Positions 23,261 through 35,464 of a stretch of DNA of 64,000 nucleotides are shown here, one piece after another; the stretch's first letter is position 1, and every line of letters begins with the position of its first letter. The notes beneath the pieces were generated by a model. It was not told the DNA's origin and did not search any database. It saw only the letters and a program-made list of their open reading frames with translations. A program made the translations under genes and the position numbers. This stretch comes from Bugula neritina (Eukaryota > Bryozoa > Gymnolaemata > Cheilostomatida > Bugulidae), in the NCBI GenBank assembly GCA_964035545.1, contig OZ037768.1, positions 19,323,700 to 19,387,699 on the forward strand, read 5' to 3'.

Positions 23261-23509
23261 ATAAACAAAAATAGTATAATAATGCAAGAATGACATAAGT
23301 AAGGAAAATCCACAAAGAAAAAGAAAAGAAATATCAAACGTACGACATATTTATAAGTAAGATAAACAGACGGCCAACACACAGCTAGCCAGCTACAGAG
23401 AGAGAGACCTGGATCGTCACACAGATCGGTCGTTAGCAGATCAAGCATTTACACGATCACAATGTAGTACCCCGAGGATATGCGGGGTGGAATTGTCAAC
23501 TTCCAGCTC

Positions 23510-24391
23510 CTAGTTTTGCAGGAACTGGATCCGGTGTCGTGCTTGCCGTGCACGTAATCTACGCTTAAGGCGTCCCACTGAGCCCTTTAGTTCACTAAGG
23601 CTCATTGTAGTGCTGAGTAAGTCGGGGGTCAACTGAGTAAATTCATCCTGCAGTCGTAAGAGTCTTTCCTCGACGGTTGCTAGTCGGTTAGGCCTGGTTG
23701 GAGTTGGCGTCGCTTCTTCTGGAGAATCTGATGCTTCCATGGGGGTGTTGTCTGGCCGGGGTATGGTTGCAGCGACCGTTTTTACCATAGGGGATTTCTG
23801 ACGGGCGGCTGTTAGCAGTGTATAAAACCCGGAGGATAATGCGGCCCAGGTCAAAGCCTTCTTAACCACTGGTCTGACGGCTTCTAGATACTGGTCATAA
23901 TTGTCCGCGTTCACTACATAGCATTTGCCTGTGAAACAGTCCATCATATATGCCACGACGGGGTATGGGTATACGTCGTGAAATTCGCACGGACAGAAGC
24001 GTAGTAGGAAGTGTGCATTCACATGCAGCCGTAGTCCTTGGTGTGAGGGAAGCTCCTCATAACACACGTGGCAGGTTCGTTGTGAGCCACTTGGTCCCCA
24101 GGCTTCTTCAATTTGTCGCTCCGTCCATCGTGACACCCATTTATGTCTTCGACGCAGTGCCGTTTCCGGTCCGTTATCCAAGGAGGAGAGGGGGTGTAGA
24201 TCTTGTGACCCGGAGTTGGTCGGTCGAGTGTGATCTGCAAGAGTATAACAGTGTAAGAGGGTACACTGAGTACAGCCGGCGTATACAGCTTGGTGGGTAC
24301 TTAACTCAATTAGACACTCGTGAGACTCAGCTAATGAATAGTTGATCGAAAACACACACTGCTGTGACGAACTGTTCAGTCTTAGAGTCAA
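23510..24391 (-). CDS. Third ORF of element 2: C2H2 zinc finger and coiled-coil protein
   Basis: Open for 293 codons but without an early ATG; similarity to the third ORF of element 3 begins near 24235 (DHTRP), so the upstream part is probably not coding and the original start has been lost. The conserved part has a classical zinc finger starting CHVCYEELPSHQ (C-X2-C-X12-H-X3-H), then FCPC and DVYPYPV. A middle region has RPVVKKA, and the C-terminal heptad region starts RLATVEERLLRLQ. No signal peptide or transmembrane segment is visible, so it is unlike an envelope. Function unknown; nucleic-acid binding is inferred from the finger. Confidence 0.65.
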   Translation of the reverse strand: MTLRLNSSSQQCVFSINYSLAESHECLIELSTHQAVYAGCTQCTLLHCYTLADHTRPTNSGSQDLHPLSSLDNGPETALRRRHKWVSRWTERQIEEAWGPSGSQRTCHVCYEELPSHQGLRLHVNAHFLLRFCPCEFHDVYPYPVVAYMMDCFTGKCYVVNADNYDQYLEAVRPVVKKALTWAALSSGFYTLLTAARQKSPMVKTVAATIPRPDNTPMEASDSPEEATPTPTRPNRLATVEERLLRLQDEFTQLTPDLLSTTMSLSELKGSVGRLKRRLRARQARHRIQFLQN

Positions 24392-24549
24392 TGTGAATTC
24401 CCACCACTAAAAATCATTACCGAGTCTCCAGCTTATTCTGTTACAGTTAAGCTGATTAATACAGTTTAGTCCTCGTACCAAAAACATAACTAACTCACCA
24501 CTCGATTCTTGGCAAGCCATTGTGAATGAGAGTGGTATGTTTATGATTT

Positions 24550-25803
24550 CTACGTACGTCTACTCAAAGCTGTATCAATGTGATGAAAGAGCGAGCAGCG
24601 TGGTTGTGAAACATGGCTAGGACTTATTACTTCCGGCGTATGAATCTCGTTTGAGATTCCGCCGAAGCAAAAGTTGATATTCTCGTGGTGTTCACAACTC
24701 CCACGTCTTGCCCTCTTCCCCGTACGGTACCTCGTGGGACGTTTGACCGCGCCCTGAACGGCACGTGGTAAGTCTTTGAGATACGCGGGGGTTTGTCTAG
24801 AACACCGTTTTCGAGGTGTCGTCACCAATCAAGGCGGTTTACTCACCCGTGGACGGTCACGTCTCACGGGTGGTGCCTCCAGCCAGTTTGTGACAAATGG
24901 AGCTTTCCTAGCATCTCCATACGGAGCCTGGGGAAGTGTCGTCCTCAGCCAGGGCGGTTTACTCACCCGTGGACGGTCACGTCTCACGGGTGGTGCTTCC
25001 AGCCAGTTTGTGACAAATGGAGCTTCCCCGGCATCTCCGTACGGAGCCCCTCCCGTGGGGGGGTTTTGCACTTCCAGGTCGGTTCCTGACCTAGGAAGTG
25101 GTGGCGGCAGCTTGCACGCTGAGGGCGGTGAGCGCACTTCCCTGAACGGGTGTGGCCTTTCCTGCCTCGCCACTGCTTTGGGTTGCATCCTGGGCGGTTT
25201 GTCGACCAGGTCAGCAGTCTCCGTCTGTCCGGGCCCTTCTGCACTTTGCCTTCGCCGTCCCATCTTGTCAGGAGGGCGGCCGTGCTTACTGGCCCGGCAG
25301 ACTCTGCACTGCCTAACTCTGCGCCGCACTTCACGCTCCATGTTAGGCCAATACCATCAGAGTTGTAGTTCGGTGAGCACCTGTTGGGCTCCCGCGTGTG
25401 CCTGTTGGTGTATTTCTTTTATCAACTCCCGGCGGATGGCGGCAGGACAGAGGGTTCTCTCCTGGTCTGGCTGGTTGTGGTTAGTGGCCAAAGATATGGT
25501 CAATAGACCATCCGGCCCGATCCGCAGTGCGTTCCAACGTCGGCAGTACAGCTGCCACTCGGCGCAGCCCTGCTTCCGTTGTTTGTCACTGGGTCGTCGC
25601 CCTTCCCGTTTTATTTGATAGACGTCGGCTACCACCCCCGGAAGATGTTCCTGAAGGTGTCGTAGCTCCTTGACGCTATCGGTTGAGACGGGTTCGGCGT
25701 GGAGGTTCTGTGCCACCTCTGGGGGCATATCAGGGTACCCAAGGTGAGGTGCAGCCTCGGTTTTGTGTAGTAACGTGGCCGTCTCTTGGCGCTTCTCGTT
25801 ATC
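24550..25803 (-). pseudogene. pol: Remnant of pol in element 2 (integrase N-terminus and C-terminal tail)
   Basis: From 25728 down the translation matches element 3 Pol just before and within the integrase HHCC finger (HQQAHAG then CRVCRASKHG). It then jumps to the C-terminal tail, so the DDE core is missing. RT and RNase H are missing between about 25740 and 25803. A 120-bp tandem duplication (24833-25072, 40 codons) lies in the tail, and its second copy has a nonsense codon at 24829 where the first has Trp. The frame then continues to 24550. Confidence 0.8.
24833..25072 (-). repeat. 120-bp tandem duplication in the pol tail of element 2
   Basis: Two nearly identical 120-bp units (24833-24952 and 24953-25072). 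Because 120 is a multiple of three, the reading frame is kept. Element 3 lacks it. Confidence 0.85.
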
Positions 25804-26882
25804 TACACAACCGTCCGATTCTCCTGCGATGGCCTGCTGTTACCTTCTTGAACAGAAGGAGTACAGCTCAGTGGAGAGGTGGGTGGTAGGTTCACCGTCT
25901 CCGAGAAGGAGTGGAGGCATGGCACCGAGGTCTTTCCTCTCCGTGTCAGCTGGTTAGAGCTGCGGGCAGGTGGGATACTCGGGTGCGCGCTCTCTACAAC
26001 TCCCGTCCTGGAGGTGCGGCCACCGTCCACCTGGCGGTGGACGGCGCCGCGGGAGTGGCCGGGCATAGTACAGGTACGTACTATCGGCTCTTCTCCCGTT
26101 AGAGGATGGCCAAACTTATCGACACAGGTAAGCTCCCGGCCGCCCATAAACATCGCAGATTAACCAAAATCGATGCGACATCCGTGTCGTTGTAAGAATG
26201 GCATCCCAAGGATGGCGTCCTCTTGGAGCTGTCCGACGATGAACCTCTCTTGGATGGTCTAGTCACAGACGCTCCCAGGGAGTTCAATGATACCGTAAAA
26301 GGGGATGCACGACCCGTCTGCCAGGGTGCCATGATCGCCTTCGTACGGTCCCAACCTGCTTCGGATCTGAGCGCTGAGTGTGTTGAAGAATCGACGACCC
26401 AGGAGGTTGGTGGTGCAGCCCGTGTCTAACAGGAATTTGGCAGGCTTGCCGACTATCTGTCCTGGTAGAAACAGGCTGCTCTCGTGGGGATGTAGTGGTA
26501 TCTTTGGTGACCTCATCTCCCTCGCCCTGGTGGAGGGGTTAGGTTTCTGACGACGACTGGGGACCAGCTGTCGAGGGGGTGGCGCCACGCCTTGTGGCGT
26601 TTGGGCCTTTCCCCTCACAGACTCTGCGGTTCGTCGTTTGTCGAACCTGTTGCGGGGTGGCATTGAGAACACCGGCGGCGAGCGGCTTGTACAGCCTGCT
26701 TGCCGTCTTGGTGGCCGTTCCGCGAGGTCTCGGACGGGTGTCCGGCGTGGCGGACGCCACTGTGTCCTCCCTTGGGGTTTTATCGGCGGCCCGCCGGATG
26801 TGGGAGCATCCGCGGGCCGTCGTAGTTTAACCCTGGTTGAAATCGGGGACAGTGTTTCTGGAAGCGTCCTGGTCTTCCGCAC
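25803..26882 (-). pseudogene. Protease region of element 2 (two nonsense codons)
   Basis: In the -1 frame relative to gag. The protease motif LLDTGCTTNL is present, followed by LADGSC and PFYGI, as in element 3. Compared with element 3, one Gln codon has become TAG (stop at 26259) and a Lys codon has become a stop near 26154. The downstream linker remains readable to 25803. Confidence 0.8.
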
Positions 26883-27715
26883 TCCCAGCAGGAGGGGTGT
26901 CCTCTACCAGGCAACTGTACCGGTGGCCCGTCAAGCTCACGGGTAGTGTCTAGCTGGCTGAGAGGGGCCAAGGCGGAGACCAGTTCGGCTAGCATGTCGG
27001 TCATTTGTGCGACCTTCGATGCCACCGTCATCTGCGTCACCTTGGCCACCGCTGGAGTTTCCGCGTTAAGAGCGGTAGGAGCAGCGGAGGGCTCCATGTC
27101 TACCTGACAAGAAGTCGCACGGTTCCGGTGCAGTTGACTCGCCAGGAGGTAAGCTTCCCCTTCTGCGAGCGCACCTTTGACCGTGGTGACTCCCCTCGCC
27201 AGGAGTTGGTGATGGAGTCCCAAGTCGTTGATGGATTGCACGAAGGCATCATAAGTGTACCTCTCACGGTTTACTTGAGGCAGATCGCGGAATGCGATCT
27301 GCGCCAGTCTCATGACCGTGGTAGCGTGCTCTTGTAGTGGCATGTGAGGATCACGCCGCAGTCTTTGGAGACGGGCCCGCGCATCTACAGCGGAGATACC
27401 AAAACGGGCCCGCAAGGAAGCAAAGATCCCGTCGATGTCCGGTCCCACTCCGTATGGCTTGGCTTTGTCTGACAGCGCCATCCTGAGCTTGAGCAATGCT
27501 ATTCTGGGTGGCCACTGTGCAACCTCCATTACATCTTGGAATTCCTGAACGAATTGCTCCACCGGCTCCTCACCTGAGAAGGTGGGCACCCTCAGCCGGT
27601 ACTTCTCTTCATAACATTCCCTATGCACTCTCACTTCTGGTTCTATAGGTATAGCAACGTTATCTTCCTCACCTTCATTCCTCCGAATGGATAGCTCTGT
27701 GCCTCTTTCTGTCAT
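26780..27715 (-). CDS. gag: Gag of element 2
   Basis: 311 residues from an ATG at 27715, with no internal stop. The capsid-like part contains AQWPPRIALLKLRMALSD and FASLRARFG. A single zinc knuckle, CWECGRPGRFQKHC, lies near residue 282, with Arg in the position usually held by a glycine-His pair. It is collinear with element 3 gag. An intact gag in an otherwise deleted element suggests it may still yield particles or merely has not decayed. Confidence 0.85.
   Translation of the reverse strand: MTERGTELSIRRNEGEEDNVAIPIEPEVRVHRECYEEKYRLRVPTFSGEEPVEQFVQEFQDVMEVAQWPPRIALLKLRMALSDKAKPYGVGPDIDGIFASLRARFGISAVDARARLQRLRRDPHMPLQEHATTVMRLAQIAFRDLPQVNRERYTYDAFVQSINDLGLHHQLLARGVTTVKGALAEGEAYLLASQLHRNRATSCQVDMEPSAAPTALNAETPAVAKVTQMTVASKVAQMTDMLAELVSALAPLSQLDTTRELDGPPVQLPGRGHPSCWECGRPGRFQKHCPRFQPGLNYDGPRMLPHPAGRR
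26787..26831 (-). promoter_or_regulatory. -1 frameshift signal of element 2 (GUUAAAC plus stem)
   Basis: The heptamer GTTAAAC (26825-26831) is read G-TTA-AAC in gag and GTT-AAA-C in the protease frame. A 5-nt spacer TACGA is followed by a GC-rich stem (CGGCCCGC and GGATG pairing with CATCC and GCGGGCCG, one bulge). It is equivalent to the signal of element 3. Confidence 0.75.
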
Positions 27716-27730
27716 CTTGATATACGCAAA

Positions 27731-27749
27731 GATCCCACCGCTGCCACCA
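27731..27749 (-). other. Primer binding site of element 2 (tRNA-Leu type)
   Basis: Element strand TGGTGGCAGCGGTGGGATC is complementary to the 3' end of animal tRNA-Leu (...CCCACCGCTGCCACCA). It lies 1 nt inside the 5' LTR. Confidence 0.85.
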
Positions 27750-27750
27750 C

Positions 27751-28097
27751 TGTTGTGAGTTTTAGCACAATTATCAAGCGTGGATTGTATGCATATTTAG
27801 TGTCAATTTAACTAGCAATCACTAGTCTGGCTTGCGTACGATAACCTTTATTTAATTTGATAAACATAATTATAACACCACATCAAACTATTATACAACA
27901 CTGATCAATTACAAACACATGTTACTACTACGAGTCCCTGCTCTCAACAACACATGGTTTCTGCTGGCTAACCCGCGAACAGTCACTTGACCGGAACCTT
28001 GCCTTCCGGTCCCTCTGATTGGATAGTAGAACATAGTTATAAGTATTCCCATACAAGAGGGGACGACCCCATTATTATACTACGTAATCCTATTACA
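27751..28097 (-). repeat. 5' LTR of element 2
   Basis: 347-bp copy of 22882-23228 with about six differences, followed by CTAT. Confidence 0.92.
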
Positions 28098-28101
28098 CTA
28101 T

Positions 28102-30468
28102 AAAGGGGTACCCGGACAAGCATTATTAACTTAAACTCAGTACTTTTTTTAGCAGAGTTATGAACGCAACTTAACAATAGCCATAGATTTTAAGGTATTA
28201 GAAAGTTAGCTATAACTTAGCTATAACTACAGTACTTAGAAAAATAGCCATAAGCGATGTGTCAAGGGAGATAAATCTGATATTTACCACAGTATCCAAG
28301 CTTTCACTCAACACTTGGTGCTAAAAGTATAATAAACAAAGAACTTTAAATCAAGCTTTTTCCAAAAGAAAATGTTGAAATTTTTTATTGTCAGGTTTAA
28401 ATTACAAACATAGATATGAGCTCACAATTGGACATGTTTAAACTAAGCATATTGGGAATTTATTGATAGTTTATATAAATTAATAGACCCTTTTCCAATG
28501 CTCCTTATTGCCAATAAATTTGCAATTAGGAGTTGTGCTCATTTTTAGAAATATAGTACCTATTAGAATCAGTTGGTAGTACTCCTACCAAACTATTATA
28601 AACTTAACTTACTTCCTTTCAATAACTTACTGATAGCTCTATATAATTATGCAAACCCAACGAGGTAAGCCAATATCATATGCATTTTATAGTACCTAAA
28701 TTCCTGCTTTTAGAGTAACTACGCTTCTGGGAAACTGATTTTTGTGATCATATTACTTTTATAATGTTTAGCAAATTTATACAAGCACATTATTTATATA
28801 ACTGACTTTTATATTATTTAGCTTTTACCAGCAGGTGTAAAAATAAAACTGATAGAAAGTACAACTTCTGTGTCTGAAAATTTTGGCTCATACTTTTCGG
28901 GCCAGCTACACTTTTATCAGAGATAAAACTTAAAGCATGACATGTCAAGGGAATTTGTTGTACAAGTACAATAATTGAAATTTAGACATTGCTTGTTAGC
29001 CTCTCAATTTTTTGATAAAAATAAAGAATTGCAGGTTTTGAATCTTAAAATGACACTGTTGGAAAAGACTTTTAAATAAATATTATAAAAGAGACAACAA
29101 AATAGTTTATCAGAACGCTTAGAAGGCAGCCAACAGTATCAACTCAGCCAGTCAATAACCTACTCCAATATTACAAAATGATTTATATCACAATGCCCTT
29201 TACCATACAAGAGTGTCCTTTATAAAGTATATTAGATCTAGTTAGGTTTACACTCAATGATTACAGGTGTTACTTAAAAAACTTCTAAATAAACAAAAAC
29301 AGAAAATAACATAACCCTCACAATTATTTTGTCAATAAAGTGTAAGCTATGTGCAGTTTGGAATATAATGTGGTTCATCTCTATAAAAGGGAGGGCATGG
29401 AACATAATGTGGGTTTATTATAGTATTTATCAGATTATCTACAAGCTAACCTGAGGTGATTGCATGGCTACTGCCCTACAATAGCATTCGGATTTTCTAC
29501 CAGCTTGTACAGCTTGGATATTGGCTATTGGCTTGGTAAAAGTAAAGACTGCATGAGGGACTCTTATTCTGACTGTCAAGTAAGTTGAACGTGATATTAC
29601 ACAGCTAACTTCAAACCAAATGGCAGCTATGAGAAAAATGAGTACAGCCAACTTTCTCTCTTTACTTCTTTATAAGCTGCATGAACTCATGTCATAAAAA
29701 CGCAGTTAATTTAGTCAAAAATCTATTGCCAAACCCATTTCACTAAAATATTTCACAAAAAGATATTGTGGAACGGCTTTCACAAAGACGCTTTCATTTT
29801 AATCATTATAGCAACAAGCTATTGTCAGAGTATTAATCAAGCTATTAACATATTAACAATTACCATTATATTTTAGTTTTGTTTGCAAATTGGTATTTTT
29901 CATAAGGGAGATTGCAATTGGCATCTCTCCTAAGGCAATTTGACGTTATTGCTAGGAGAATTGCCAATTCTTTTAGAACAGTTTCGAATTCTTCTAGGAG
30001 AGATTGCAATTGGCATCTCTGCTAGGAGAGATACTATATACTGTACTCAGCAAATATGTTTTTGTTATTGTAATTATCTTATATTCACTACAGTGATTTA
30101 CGCAATCCAATAAATGAGTGTTTTAGCAACTTTTTTCTACCATGCAGTGTTTTGTTTATATATCAAAGAATAGCAAATTAATGGCAAATAAAGTGTGTTG
30201 TTTTAGTAGAAAGACAATTATTTTATTGTGTTTTAAGTTTATTAGATTTTTTTAGTATAGAAGCACAAAAGTTTCAGTTTGGAGACCAATTTGGAAAATG
30301 ATTTTTTTCCTAACTTAAATTCATAAATTTTGATGATAGTTATTGCATGTAAGCCTGTGCTATATAATTATTTATGTGGTTGTCAATCCTTTTGAGCAGC
30401 TAGAAGAGTAACAGCAATGATTAAGATAAAATTGTTCACTAATGTAGGTGCTTGTTTCAAACAGCACT
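28102..30468. other. Intergenic DNA between element 2 and the fibrinogen-related pseudogene
   Basis: No gene recognised. From about 28290 to 28530 similarity to 7825-7960 shows the intergenic part of the tandem duplication unit. A cluster of palindromic repeats lies at 29905-30030. Confidence 0.5.
29905..30030. repeat. Cluster of short palindromic repeats
   Basis: The near-palindrome GAGATTGCAATTGGCATCTC occurs at about 29908 and again at about 30004. Related inverted pieces (GGAGAATTGCCAATTC, CTAGGAGAG) lie between them. Confidence 0.6.
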
Positions 30469-30568
30469 TTATGCTTTGAGCCAATGAGGTTCATTATTAG
30501 TCAATTAGAGACCGTCTATTTAGAAAAAGAATACTTTGTTTTTGAATGTTCAAACGAGGCCTTGTCAA

Positions 30569-31046
30569 CAGTTATATTTCTTTGGAAAAAACAATGCTTT
30601 TGTCACATGTGAAAATCAACAGTATAACATATCAGCAAGCTTTACAACTCCGATCATTATTTTGCAGTGAGATACACTGGTGTATAATTCCATCGTTTTT
30701 TTATTCTTTGTTTTAAAATAAAGTTGTTTTTTTCTCAATCAACCCAATATTATTAGTGACAAATTGTCTATAACCACTATTCACCCTCCAGCAAGAATCT
30801 GCAGTGTATCTTGTCCCAACTGAAATAGAAATAGGAAATAAATTAAACTGGACTTTTTATGAAAGAGTTACCGGTAAATTGATAACATCAAAAAGTCATA
30901 AATACAGTTCCAGCAAAACATTTAAGTTTATTTACAATTAACAATAAGGTGAACTGTTCAAAAAAGAAAGTTTAAAAAAGAAATTCTACATAACTGTTTC
31001 CTTGAAGTTTATTTACTATTATAGCGCAAATGCATGCTTTCAACAT

Positions 31047-31104
<58 letters not shown>

Positions 31105-31830
31105 TATTCTATAACATCTATCAACTCTACACAAAATATATAATTGTATTTTATTTTATACTCCGAAACATTGTTTTACATAAAATTTCAATAGACTACC
31201 CAAGTATTCTTCTAGCTCATGAGTGTCGGCAGGTTAACAGCAGTACTTTTTTTTATCTAAGTACTAAATTTTTGGTAGCACAATACTCGAATAAGCACAC
31301 CAGCACATATATGTATTTTGTATAATCTCGATTCCTTGAACATTTTTTATTTTGCACAGAGTTTAAGGTTCCCGTCAAAATTTTGTTTAGTTCTTGTTCA
31401 TCTACTATGTTACCTCTACGCTGAAATGATGCTTTACTGTTTGTGTATCTCAATTTAAGCCAATAATTCAGTGTTATAGCTGTTGGTAGTTTCTATAACT
31501 GTATAGTATAGCATAGTATAGTTTGCACTGACTTGGCAATTCACTTTCAATGAACAGTTTACCTTAAGCTTCTGCAGTTGCTTTCTTTATTGTTGATTCA
31601 ATTACTTGTTGCTTTTGTACTGGGATGTTTTTATTGTTGTCTTTTATCTGATTTATATTGGGCATGCAACTATACCCTACTTTTAAATTATTTTGTTGAT
31701 GATTTTATGAATTAAGTGTTATTTTATAATTTTTTCATCTATATTTTCAAAAAAATGTTTCAGCTAGTTTTTTAGTTACATGTTGGCTGAAATTGGAGGA
31801 TAGTTTCATTGTATTTGTTTGGTATATACA
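30569..31830 (+). pseudogene. Fibrinogen-related pseudogene (exon 1 relic plus intron 5 remnant)
   Basis: The conserved 5' flank (30569-30690) and a decayed first exon to about 30873 are present. The start codon is lost and frameshifts disturb the signal peptide, but the end still reads LQQESAVYL and NWTFYERVTG before a donor. From about 31370 the sequence resembles intron 5 of genes A and B up to 31810. Exons 2 to 6 are gone, so this is a third plus-strand duplicate deleted internally and at its 3' end. Confidence 0.75.
31050..31098. repeat. (TA)n microsatellite
   Basis: Uninterrupted TA run of about 48 bp inside the pseudogene. Confidence 0.9.
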
Positions 31831-32734
31831 TATAAGTATAAGTTTTTAGCTTTTGTGATAAAGCCCATGCTACTATTGTTAAAAAACTGGAAGCTCATAT
31901 TTATGTGTCGGCTTGTTCAAACTGCAATATATAGTCAGAAACAAGACTATATACACTCTATATTAACTGTGCTCTTAGCTGTAAATAGCAAATTCTTTAT
32001 CATTAACATCTATAAGCCATTGCAGTAACCATCTAACTTATTATGCATATTTGAAATTTTTTACACAAAGGCCAAGGTCTAGGCTAGTACAAAAATACTT
32101 ATGATATAGACTGAATACATGCCATACACTGGCTTCACACTCGACTAATAATTAATTGACATACAATTATTAAATTGAAAATTTTAAATTTTTTTAAAAA
32201 AAGAGTTTATTAATTGATAAAGTTGTTGAAAATAGCAATGAGACAATTTGAGACTATCAAAGATTTTAATTGTAGTTCAAGCATGATGTATGCACTTTAG
32301 CCATATGGTTGACTTTAGGCAGTCATTCATAAGCTAAGCTATACATCTTTTTCTATTGGCAGTTTTACTCCCTTATTAACTATAATAAATTTTTAAACAT
32401 TTTATTCTCCATGTAAAAACACAAATTATCATGCAAATAATTATATTGTGTCGGCAATGCTGCTTTAAATATAGCAGAAAGGAAGTTTGTAGATATATAG
32501 ATGCTAATTTGAACTGCACATGGGCTTCACAGCAAAAAGCTCTTCTAATATATAGATGTGTTATAGTAGTTCATAGTAAAACACGGCTATATGCATGATT
32601 GCTTGGAAGATCTGCAGTGGCATTCTACTGAAGTTAACATTCGGTTCATATAGGAGTAGGTGTAAAGTTAACTCTCTGAAAGGAGATTGTCACAACCTGG
32701 GACCAGCACCCGTAAGTGATCAAGTTGTGACAAT

Positions 32735-32900
<166 letters not shown>

Positions 32901-33714
32901 TTTTAAAACAATAAGCAGGAAATTGCTAGATCAAGGTTTTGATTTTCAAAAATTAGTTTTTTACAAGTCATCGTGGTCACTGAGAGCCCCACAATAAATA
33001 GTAACCTTTCACATAGCTGACAAACAACCATCATAAACAAATAGATCTATTGATATTGTAAATAAATATACATATATATTATATATGTATAGTGCATTGA
33101 CTGCAATTGATTGTATGCCAGAACTTCCTTTGATAAATTAAAAATTCTTTCAGAATGTACACTGCACTATAATATGATACACATTATTCAAAATATATAT
33201 ATCAAGCTGGTCTGGCTGCTATAATTTCTAGTAAGTAAAATATGTCAAAAACACTTACAGGACTTATTAGAAAATAATAATAGTCTTTCATCATTTTATT
33301 AAAAATTACCAATAAATGTCTAAACATCCAACCAGGTATTTGGGAGCATAGTTATAGCAACCATATTATCATTATGATAGTATATACACTATTTTATATT
33401 AGTATAATTGTTGTTTACTCAAGTAATATGAAATTGAGATTAATATCTCCCTCAGTTCAATTATATTTAAAAATAGCTGCCACCCTATATATATACTTTA
33501 TTATGTCATACATAGAGTGATAACTTTTGAATTTTTAATCATTCAAATTGTTACTTTAAAAATAAACACAGTGGTGCCCGAATTATAAGTTTGCTTTGTT
33601 TATTAAAGTGATAAATAAAGTTTCTCATATACCTATTCATAATTACATTGCTAGCTCAGAAAGATATATTTCGATCATATACATGTATATTATAATTAGA
33701 ACATGTAAAATATT

Positions 33715-33783
33715 TGCCCCTAATGAAATTCAAACTGCAGATATCTGGTTTGCAAGCTTGTGTGCTACCATTGCACCAGCATG
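33715..33783 (-). repeat. Diverged tRNA-like sequence
   Basis: On the minus strand TGGTGCAATGGTAGCACAC matches the A-box region of the copy at 8526. The B-box region (AGTTTGAATTTC) is decayed. Probably an old SINE head or tRNA pseudogene. Confidence 0.4.
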
Positions 33784-34511
33784 ACAGAACTATATAACTA
33801 GAAAATTGATATTGTCAATGAACATTATAGAAGATAAACAAGCTGCACTTCCATATAATTTTATATTAATGTAAAACACTGCTTATAGGTCTCTTGTTAT
33901 GTCATTGCTTTATAATGAGTGTCATATCTATTCTTCCAAGGTGTTAATTGGTCAGTTTTGTAACTTTGACAACTGAACTGCAGCTAATTGTTAGCCTCAT
34001 AATATAACAGAAATTTTCATTCAATAATTTTATTTCAATCAACAAAAAATATATGTTTTAAAAGTTACTTCCGCAATTGTTTTAGAAATATTATTATAAA
34101 TGTTCAGTTTTATTTGTTTTCATGATAACGCCAGGTTCACATATCCAAGACTAAATAACTAAGCTTAGAAGATTACAAACATATTATACTGATGCTCCGC
34201 GCAAAAAAATATAAACTAAAACTACAAACAATAGAAAAGATATCATTAATCTGAGTAAATAATCAAGCGCATGAAACACTAAAAATAAAGGTAAAAAAAT
34301 TTGAAAAAGCTTTCTAGCTTACTTTGCTGTAATACAAGCCAGTTTGATAAATCATTTGCAGTGGCTATAGTTTAGGTACAAGAAAAACCACTTAAGTTTA
34401 AAACTAGCTGGAAAATAGCGCATTAGTTACTGAAAATTTACTGTTTATAAGACTAAAAATTACAACACTGGACAAAATTTTCCTGGTACAATTTTTATCA
34501 GCAAAACACAA

Positions 34512-35345
34512 TTATCTAGTAACTTTCATAGCTGTAGCTTTCAATGAATAACGTTGTCCTCTCCAACCTTTCCATACAACACCCTTACCATGAGGTGCAT
34601 TGTCTACATCCAATGGACTTCCTGGATACCAGACACCATTCAGGTTAGATAAATGACAATCTCCATACCACCAGGCTCCTGAAATATCATTGAACTGTCA
34701 AATTTACTGGCTCTAAACCTCTAGCAAATATGTTATTCAAAAGTCTAATCATGTCTCGCATCACCCATTGTCTACCTATTATTTTTACTTGTAGGCTATC
34801 TATGTCAGTGATAAAAAGGCTATCCAAAAGATGTTCAAAGATTGCTCAAAACTTGGGATTGAGTATTCAAACATTGATTTGCACATTCAGAAATGCACTA
34901 AAACACTTGCCATCAAATATATAATAGACGATGATCATTTTATCAATAACATTCTGAGTCAATGCTTCTCAGGAAGATATCAAACCATCAAATATAGAGG
35001 GGCATGGGGCAGAGATAGCTTTTCGCGACATTTTGTATAAATACTTTAAATGAGCTTCTATTTTAAATAATCCAACAGAGTTTTGACTTTTTTTCTTTTA
35101 TTTCCTTTCATGCCTACTTATTTTATAGCCAGTATTTACACTGAATTTCGCAACGTGTTGTCATGTTTGTGATTATTGCAATAAATAAATAAATCAATCA
35201 ATCAATCTAGCTATTATGTCACGAATTGAAGTTTCGGGACCGTTAACTTAGTGAAATATGAAGGGAGCACTATATATATATACACATATATATGAAAAAT
35301 AATAATAACTAAAAATAATAAAATATATAAAATAATATATATAAA

Positions 35346-35380
<35 letters not shown>

Positions 35381-35396
35381 CATATATATATAGGCC

Positions 35397-35464
<68 letters not shown>

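Larger units (their letters stand above)
22882..28097 (-). mobile_element. Ty3/gypsy retrotransposon, element 2 (internally deleted)
   Basis: Minus-strand element with 347-bp LTRs differing at about six positions and the 4-bp target duplication CTAT (22878-22881 and 28098-28101). It keeps the primer site, an open gag, the frameshift signal, a protease region with two nonsense codons, the integrase zinc finger, and the third ORF. RT, RNase H and the integrase catalytic core are deleted, so it could move only if helped by a relative such as element 3. Confidence 0.92.

Noticed and set aside
24776-25618. 280-residue plus-strand ORF
   Set aside because: Antisense to the pol remnant of element 2; its repeat content comes from the 120-bp duplication.
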